Of a stretch of 64,000 nt of DNA, positions 24,016-32,500 are shown piece after piece; the stretch's first letter is position 1, and every line of letters begins with the position of its first letter. This stretch comes from Isoperla grammatica (lineage: Eukaryota > Arthropoda > Insecta > Plecoptera > Perlodidae). Location: the NCBI GenBank assembly GCA_945910005.1, contig OX246740.1, positions 612,917 to 676,916 on the forward strand. Direction: 5' to 3'. A model generated the notes under the pieces. It did no database searches. It was not told the origin of the DNA and saw nothing but the letters and a program-made list of their open reading frames with translations. A program made the translations under genes and the position numbers.

Positions 24016-24394
24016 AGCCACATTTTGACAATAAACTATTCTTCACATATTTTGTACAATGTAACTTGTAAACTAGCAGAGAGAAGGTACCCCCCCCCCC
24101 CCCCCATTCCTTTTGACACATAAATCTCACATATTTAAAATAAACTAGGAAAACGCTTTTGTATGACGCGTTGATAAGCGAGCGCGTCCATATCTACGGT
24201 CTTTCTGGCGAAAAGATCTCAAAGCTAATAAAAACGACAATTAACAACAATTATTCAAGAATGCGCATTGCAAACATTTTTCTAATTTCCATAGCTATTA
24301 TACTTTCCGACATTGTTGATGTCGTGCAATATGAGTTGCTAAGAATTTTCGTTGTCATTCTGTCAAGTGTTTTCAACACGGTCCGCCACCGTTA

Positions 24395-24577
24395 TGCCGA
24401 CATTACACCATTATACATGGTTCAATACTTTCGTCAAACTTATTGAATTCAAGAACAAAAGTGAATCAAAAACAGTTTGGTAAAAAACTGTTACAATATA
24501 GCGTCTATTAGCCGATGCTTTTTTGTCCTTGAATTCAATAAGTTTGACGAAAGTATTGAACCGTGTAATGTGGGTAT
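24395..24577. mobile_element. TA-flanked MITE nested in R1
   Basis: The element begins TGCCGACATTACAC and ends GTGTAATGTGGGTAT. Inside is a perfect 35-bp inverted pair (about 24419-24453 and 24528-24562). Comparison with R1 copy iii shows the empty site GTTACTAACAG, so TA was duplicated on insertion. A TA target is characteristic of Tc1/mariner-type transposition. Confidence 0.75.
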
Positions 24578-24585
24578 TACTAACA

Positions 24586-24776
24586 GTTGAATTGAATTGA
24601 ATTGCATTTATTGGGTTTACGGGCGCTTCAACCAGTTAGGTCATTTTGCGCCACCAAGATGGTGTTTTGCAAGCTAAATAATTAAGTAATCATGAAAGAA
24701 GTAATTAATGTTTTGATTTCATATGAATGAGATTTAAGTAATTTTATATTTAATATTGGTTGTATTGTAAGTTATT
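24586..24776. mobile_element. Second insert in R1 copy ii, (TTGAA)n-headed
   Basis: Other R1 copies run directly from CTAACAG to TTATTGACAG. Here about 190 bp intervene, starting TTGAATTGAATTGAATTG. A similar simple repeat with ATTTATTGG next to it occurs at 50897-50930, suggesting the 3' tail of a retroelement. Confidence 0.5.
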
Positions 24777-25369
24777 GACAGAAATAGAAATGTAATTTCT
24801 GCCTCTAATACGTATAAGATCGCATTTATATTAGTATATTCGTGACCGGACGAAACTTGACTATAATATAGCCACCTCACATTTTGTCGTTACTGCGTTT
24901 GAGAAAAATATTTTCGAGTAACTTTTGTGTAACTTTGCCAATACTCAGATCGCCATAAAATGAACATATTCGTGGCCGGAAGAATCTTTCCAAAAATATG
25001 GCTATCTCACATATTGCCTACTAAGGTGTTTGTAAATTTTTAAACGATTTTTGTCACAAAACTATACACCTTCAATCCACATCGAGGCTTGTGGATGGTC
25101 CAAATTTCAATTTGATCGGACTTTTCATTCGACCGCTATCGACAGACACACAAAAAAAAGAACAGAGCGAAGTGCCATAAAGGTCTAATAGGGACGCTCG
25201 CTTCGCTCGCTTGAAAAATACCAGCATTCAATGGCTTCAAAAATATTTTGTATTGCTTGGCAAACTGAAATAACCCATGAAACAGCCCATGTTGGATCAT
25301 ATTATACTGGGGAAAGTAGAAGGTATGCGAAGTTAATGACAGCATCGACAATTATTTCAATATTTGTTT

Positions 25370-25375
25370 TTTATT
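25370..25375 (-). promoter_or_regulatory. Possible polyadenylation signal of FABP-A
   Basis: The minus strand reads AATAAA, the first such hexamer after the FABP-A stop codon. It lies about 1.15 kb downstream. If used, the whole 39/42-bp exon-derived array would lie in the 3' UTR. Confidence 0.35.
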
Positions 25376-25572
25376 TTATCGAAAATAAATCCATTTTAAA
25401 TAAAAGTATACAAACATAAAATGTTTTGCAAACAAAATGTAAGTTTAACTAAAATTAAAAACCTCATAATTTTGTAAAGTAAAAAAAAATAATTATATAA
25501 CGTGTAATAAAACTTAATATAAGTTCTTCCATGCGCGTAGTTCGGATGGTGGTAATGAAGGCTGGGGTTGGT

Positions 25573-26525
25573 TAACAGGCCTTGTAGATGTCCTTGATCT
25601 ACCAGGCTTTGTAGATGTGGGTGCAGATGTCCTTGATCTACCAGGCTTTGTAGATGTGGGTGCAGATGTCCTTGATCTACCAGGCTTTGTAGATGCGGGT
25701 GCAGATGTCCTTGATCTACCAGGCCTTGTAGATGCGGGTGCAGATGTCCTTGATCTACCAGGCCTTGTAGATGCGGGTGCAGATGTCCTTGATCTACCAG
25801 GTCTTGTAGATGCGGGTGCAGATGTCCTTGATCTACCAGGTCTTGTAGATGCGGGTGCAGATGTCCTTGATCTACCAGGCCTTGTAGATGCGGGTGCAGA
25901 TGTCCTTGATCTACCAGGCCTTGGAGATGCGGGTGCAGTCAATGTCCTTGATCTACCAGGCCTTGTAGATGCGGGTGCAGATGTCCTTGATCTACCAGGC
26001 CTTGGAGATGCGGGTGCAGTCAATGTCCTTGATCTACCAGGCCTTGTAGATGCGGGTGCAGATGTCCTTGATCTACCAGGCCTTGTAGATGTGTGTGCAG
26101 TCAATGTCCTTGATCTACCACCACTTGCAGATGTGTGTGCAGTTGATGTCCTTGATCTAACAGGCCTTGTAGATGTGTGTGCAGTCGGTGTCCTTGATCT
26201 ACCAGGCCTTGTAGATGCGGGTGCAGATGTCCTTGATCTACCAGGCCTTGGAGATGCGGGTGCAGTCAATGTCCTTGATCTACCAGGCCTTGTAGATGCG
26301 GGTGCAGATGTCCTTGATCTACCAGGCCTTGGAGATGCGGGTGCAGTCAATGTCCTTGATCTACCAGGCCTTGTAGATGCGGTTGCAGATGTCCTTGATC
26401 TACCAGGCCTTGTAGATGTGTGTGCAGTCAATGTCCTTGATCTACCACACCTTGCAGATGTGTGTGCAGTCGATGTCCTTGATCTAACAGGCCTTGTAGA
26501 TGTGTGTGCAGTCGATGTCCTTGAT
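25573..26525 (-). repeat. 39/42-bp minisatellite made of the FABP-A last exon
   Basis: About 24 units follow immediately after the FABP-A stop codon. In the gene's reading direction each unit reads ATCAAGGACATC, (GAC, GTC or nothing), TGCACCCGCATCTAC, AAGGCCTG(G/T)TAG. That is the last 13 or 14 codons of FABP-A with the stop codon. The two unit lengths differ by one codon. Units nearest the exon (TGTTAG, CACACATC) resemble it most. Units of types G and T form a duplicated block of about eight units. The 305-residue minus frame and 357-residue plus frame over it are by-products of a unit length divisible by three. Confidence 0.95.
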
Positions 26526-26576
26526 CTAACAGGCCTTGTAGATGCGGGTGCAGACGATGTCCTTGATAGTCATTAC
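26526..26576 (-). CDS. FABP: FABP-A exon 3 (last coding exon)
   Basis: It starts after the acceptor TTGTTTCAG, phase 0, and encodes [16 protein letters not shown] plus TAG. It is exactly 51 nt, as in FABP-B and FABP-C. Its last 42 nt are the founder of the minisatellite that begins at the very next base. Confidence 0.88.
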   Translation of the reverse strand, partial: VMTIKDIVCTRIYKAC

Positions 26577-29500
26577 CTGAAACAATCGCAACAAAACGTA
26601 AGAAGACTGGGTACATTCCGACCACTCACAACGAAAAGCATCACACTAACAAATCCATCCTATTTTGCTCAGATAATTAAAACTATTTGAAACAATTTAA
26701 GTTGATTCCAAAGATTTCAATTTGCTGTGTTATGATTGTATTTAAGATTGCGTTTTCACTTGTTGACTTACATCACATACATCACATACATCACATACAT
26801 ACATCACATACATACATCACATTCATCACATACATCAGATACATCACATACATCACATACATCACATACATACATCACATTCATCACATACATCACATAC
26901 ATCACATACATCACATACATCACATACATCACATACATCACATACATCACATACATCACATACATCACATACATCACATACATACATCACATTCATCACA
27001 TACATCACATACATCACATTCATCACATACATCACACACATCACATACATCACATACATACATCACATTCATCACATACATCACATACATCACATACATC
27101 ACATACATCACATACATCACATACATCACATACATCACATTCATCACATACATCACATACATCACATACATCGCATTGTCAGCACAGAGTTCAATTGTCC
27201 TATTCAAATGGCGCATGACCTCTAGGGAGTGAGTGTTAGGAATTAATTATGTTCAAGAACTTAACACTGTTCAGAAACTTGAGCAAGTCTAAACTAGGCC
27301 TAAACTAAAGTAAATATCAACACGCATAGTTCAGTTAATTTTCATTTAGTGGTTTCCACGGAGAAAACCATTTAAGGTGTTATTTTAGCCAGGTTCGAAT
27401 TAGTGTCTCCTTCACTTCAACCGAGAAAAAGGAAAAAGTAAAGTAAGTGTCGACGAATGGGAGGGGGGAGAGAGAGGGCGAGAGGGCAGTAGTAAACCTG
27501 CACATCTTGATACGTCAATGGAGACAAGACATGTAATGCGGGGGATGATCTGCAATTGTGGGGCAACTATTGCCGACTATAGAATGTTTTATTCTAGGGA
27601 AGATCAATAAGGGAGAACAAGAGTGGGTAGACCTATCTGGCAGGACAATGCCTATCGAGTGAAGGTCAAAGACAGACAAATACTCTTTTCTGGTTAGGGT
27701 CAAAAGGGAGTGGAATGCTCTCCGAAACGGAGTAATAGTGACTCCCACGTCACTAGAAGTTATGGGGGTATGTTTAAAAGTATGCTATATGTGTGTTTAA
27801 TGGCTTAGTTATATAAGTGTATACGGTATGTTACTATTTAGTTATATTGATCTTTTTATATGAAGTATACTGCAGCAGCCACCGATTGACAACGTATAAA
27901 TGTACAATATATAGGCGACTCAAGACTACCTTACATATGCTTTCGTCACAGGCGAGGTATTCGTAGCCAATCAGCGATCGGTATTTGCGCGCTTTTGTCT
28001 CGGGCGGTTCGCTGGTTGGCTATGAGTGCCTCGCCTGTGACGAAAGCATGTGACCATACAATATACAAATTGCTATCAACGAATTGATGCCAAATTAGAT
28101 TTCACTAATCACAAAACAACTTGTCATGCGGTCCCTGTAGTGACTGGCCAAAACACAGCGAATGCACTAAATTTATGTCGTAAGTTAATACTTTATGAAT
28201 GCACTATTCTTCACCAGCACTGTGGCAAAGTGTTTGAAATATCAATCTTTGATTGGTTATCGCTCACTCGTCGATGGTGTTCGAAGCCTACAGGGTTGGT
28301 TTAGTCACTTTAAATTAAAGTCCCCCACTGCAAATCAGTTTCATTACTGAGTGGGTAGACTCTAAATGTGAATTTATTAAGCGAGCGAAGCGAGCGTTTC
28401 CACTTGACTCTTATGGCACTTCATTCTGTTTTTTTTTTTTTTTGTTTGTTTTTTTTTTTTTTTTTTTTTTTGTTTTTATGTCCGTCGATAGCGGTCGAAC
28501 GGAAAGTCCGATCAACTTGAAATTTGGACCATCCACAAGCCTCGATGTGGATTGAAGGTGTATAGTTTTGAGGCAAAATCGTTCGAAAAGTTACAAAGTT
28601 ACACCATAGTTACTGCAAAATATTTTTCTGAAACAAAATGGCGGCAAAATGTGAGATAGCCAGATTTTTTTACAGATTTTTCCGGTCACGAATATGTTAA
28701 TGTAATGGCGATCTGATAAGTATTGGCAAAGTTACACAAAAGTTACTCGAAAATATATTTCTGAAACACAGTAACAGCAAAATGTGAGGTGGCTATCTTA
28801 TAGTAAATTTTCGTCCGGTCACGAATATACTAATGAAAACGCGATTTGATACATATAAGGGCATAAATTACATTTCTATTGCTGTCAATAACTGTTAGTA
28901 ACGGTGGCGGACCGCGGCGAAAACATGTCAGCGAAAATTCTTAGCAACGCACATTGCACTGCATCCAACAATGTCGGGAAGTATAATAGCTATGGAAATT
29001 AGAAAAAATTTTGCAATGCGCATTCTTAAATTGTTGTTAATTGTTGTTTGTATAAGCATTGAAATCTTTTCGCCTGCAAATCAGTTTCATTACTGAGTGG
29101 GTAGACTCTAAATGTGAATTTATTTATTTATTTTATTTATTTATTTAAGTGGGTAAGTGTATTGTAATTTACCAATTTTACCTAGAAAGAGACATTGTAA
29201 TGGTCGTAAGCAGGTTGAGATCCGAATTTCCTTACTAATATCGAGAAAACAGGCTCAAGTTTCCCATTAGGTCCTGACCAAGGACTGCTACCTAATCGTG
29301 ATTGTGTGCTTTGCTGATCTTTAAAAACCTCTAAAACTCACCAAAACGCAAATCGAATCTATGATCCAAAAAGCTTGCCGGGGGCAAACTCCCAACCCCC
29401 ATATGTTGTGACTACCCTGGAAATACATTACCAGCCAGTGATTTTGATTTTTCCCTAGAGAGAACACTGGGTTTCCCTGGGTTTAGGAAGGGCGGGATGG

Positions 29501-32500
29501 GAGAGAAGGGGTACCCCCCCCCCTTAGTTACCTGTGACCTGTGTAAACTCCCCTTGTATAATAAATGATATATTATTTACACACATAGGCTACGTACATT
29601 TTTTCAATACGATCGAACGTAATCACATACTGCACAATTGAATATTTAGAAGGCGAAAAAGTTACGCGGCGCTTTAGATACGCAAAGCCGGCGGTGATTT
29701 TAGAGCCTTCTCAATATTGGCTCTTCACTTAGGAATTCAACATTGCCCTCCCCTCCCCCCACCAAATTCCCGACTGTCTGTAGTTAGAACGTTTGTTTGG
29801 ACTGTGTGTACAGCCCCATACATATTTTCAAAAATGTTCCACTCCTCAATTTAATAATCCACTTTAATAAAAAAAAAAAACTAACCTTAACGAAACGAGG
29901 TGTTATTGTGTCTTCTACAGTTGACTGACCGTTTCTCCATGGCAATGTAAACATCACCAAGATTGCCGCCCTCCGCGGCCGCCTCAATATGTAAACTTTG
30001 AACAACCTTGAGAAAACAAAGTGTTGGCTCGGTGATAAAAGCCAAGTCAGTGCATTGTGGGAGATGGAAAGTCACAACACCAAGGTTGAAGACGAGACAA
30101 GGATAAAGATGACAGTCTTGTATTTTGGACTTTGTTTAACACGAGATAGCTGCGATGACACTCGAGTCAATGACTGACATGTATGTAGATAGTGTAGATT
30201 AGAGAGTGCGGGACCTCTTGAGAACCCAATTCACCGGTTGCTGTGCCAAGAGATTTAGGTGGTTGGATACTCCTAGCATACACAACGCGAAATTACCGTT
30301 CTTGGTCATATTCGACAGTGGTTAACGGTATGCACGCACTACTGCTGTGTAAAGTACACACAAACCGGATACGCCGGGGAGTCTACCTTACACATGCTTT
30401 CGTCACAGGCGAGGCACTCGTAGCCAACCAGCGAACCGCCCGAGACACACCCGCGCACATACCGATCGCTGATTGGCTACGAACCCGTCGCCTGTGACGA
30501 AAGCATGTGTAAGGTAGTCTTGGGCCAACTCTGGGGGGCGCGGGGCCCCAGTTTTGCCCCTCAGGTAATTTTTCTTTTTAGAGTGTTTTTTCACGAACCG
30601 TTTCAATGGCTTTGGAGAGGTGTCGGGGAGGGGTTCAGAACCCATGCATAAATATATTACTTTTGTGGTGGAAAAAAACAAATATTGTAACAGATACTTT
30701 AATAAACATTGGACGAGCAAATATAAAATTAATACAAAGTACAGCAGAACGTTCAACATAATTCCTCAATATGTAGGAAATGGATAAAAATTAGTACCGA
30801 TATGGTATACCGTCGGTATTTTTAGTAACGGTATGCATACCGGCTCATATCGCCCCACTTGAACCACTCGATATTAGAAGAAGTCCTCGATGTCCGTTCA
30901 CGCCGCAAGCAGAGGTCAATACACCTCCTCGGGCCCAAAGTATCTTACATTGTAGTATGCGTTACCTACATTACTATTGAGCGTTCACACGCATTATCAA
31001 CACAGTTAGGTGAGAACGCGCCTATCAGACAATAAAAGGAATTTATTCAGGGCCATTGTTTCCCCCCTCCCCGTGATTGGTTGATAACTTGTTGCTTGAC
31101 GTCTCTATTATTGCAATCAGGGGTGATTGATTGAGGGGCGAAGATGTACAATTAACAAAACATGCTTTATGCGGGATTTGAACCCACGTCCAAACGTACT
31201 GTCCTCTCCCAACAACCGCCTGAGCATTAAAGGCCCAAATGATAATGAAAGTAGGGTTGTCGCTTTTATTTATAATAATACATACATAATATAGTCATTC
31301 ATGTTGCAGCACTTGAGAAGCCATAGGGGCTGCGTTACCAGTCAATCTGTCATCCAGTACATATTATGAGTAAACCATGAACACATAGGTCATACTCAAT
31401 GGTCTAAAATTATTTTGTTCTTAATTTTTCAGCCGCCGGTACCGGAACAAGAACATACTTTATTCATTGTTTTGTTTATCGTTCTTTTAAGCTACCGGTA
31501 CGACGAGTGTGTCGACTAAAGTAATGATAAACAAAATACCGCCACTGAATTTAAACTTTAGACCAAAGTATGCCCTTGAACCGCAATAAAACTTGTTGTT
31601 CACCATCACGTATTTTTAGCACAACTTAGTTCGACGTGAGGTGGATTAAAGAAGCAAATATTGCCGGTACCGGCGGCTGAGAAAATAAGCACAACATAAT
31701 GTTGGTACTTTTAGGGGGGAAATGTTTCAATTTTTTAGAACACTGAAAACGGTGATATGATGAGCCTTATATAATTAAACGAAAGCAATTAGCTAGGCCT
31801 ACAAAATAATGTTCGTAAGTCGTCTGAAATATATTAATGCAAGGAAAACGTAACATTAGAGTAGCCATTGGATATGTAGTTTGTATTTAAAACTTAACGA
31901 TTTTGTTTAATTCGGTATCACGTCAGGTAAAGTCCGATTAATAAAAATCCACTGACGTATTCAAATAGTGCGATTTGATAATGGAAGCATGAATAGCTAG
32001 AAAATAGTGGTATAACATTTTGTATCATTCCATGATCAAAGCAAAGAATGATCTCGGTATTTTGATTATTCCCCCCCCCCCCCCCCCCCCCTAAGGTCGG
32101 CAGACGAGCTCATTGCCATGACGTGTAATGTACTTACTGCCTTAACTTCGCCGTCAGAGAACTACCTCACAATGGTGGTCGGCTCCCCCCCCCCCCCCCG
32201 CCCCTAAGGTCGGCAGACGAGCACATTGCCATGACGTGTAATGTACTTACTGCCTTAACTTCGCCGTCAGAGAACTACCTCACAATGGTGGTCGGCTCCC
32301 CCCCCCCCCCCCGCCCCTAAGGTCGGCAGACGAGCACATTGCCATGACGTGTAATGTACTTGCTGCCTTAACTTCGCCGTCAGAGAACTACCTCACAATG
32401 GTGGTCGGCTCCCCCCCCCCCCCCCCCGCCCCTAAGGTCGGCAGACGAGCACATTGCCATGACGTGTAATGTACTTGCTGCCTTAACTTCGCCGTCAGAG

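Larger units (their letters stand above)
24145..25218 (-). mobile_element. R1 Helitron-like repeat, copy ii (nested insertions)
   Basis: On the minus strand the 5' side begins near GCGAGCGAAGCGAGCGTC and the element ends in AGCGTTTTCCTAG with T next (24145-24148), again with a GACGCG/CGCGTC hairpin. R1 sequence is interrupted by a TA-flanked MITE (24395-24577) and then by a (TTGAA)n-started insert (24586 to about 24776). The conserved internal blocks GAACGGAAAGTCCG, TCCGGTCACGAATAT and GGTGGCGGACCG are present, some with substitutions. Confidence 0.7.

Noticed and set aside
25514..26690. 305- and 357-residue repeat-protein frames
   Set aside because: They are non-FABP frames of an array whose units are 13-14 codons long; no start context, splice sites or family match supports translation. 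Kept only as a finding.
26687..27232. Overlapping long frames rich in His, Ile and Thr
   Set aside because: Several frames on both strands are open at once over a 9-bp simple repeat.
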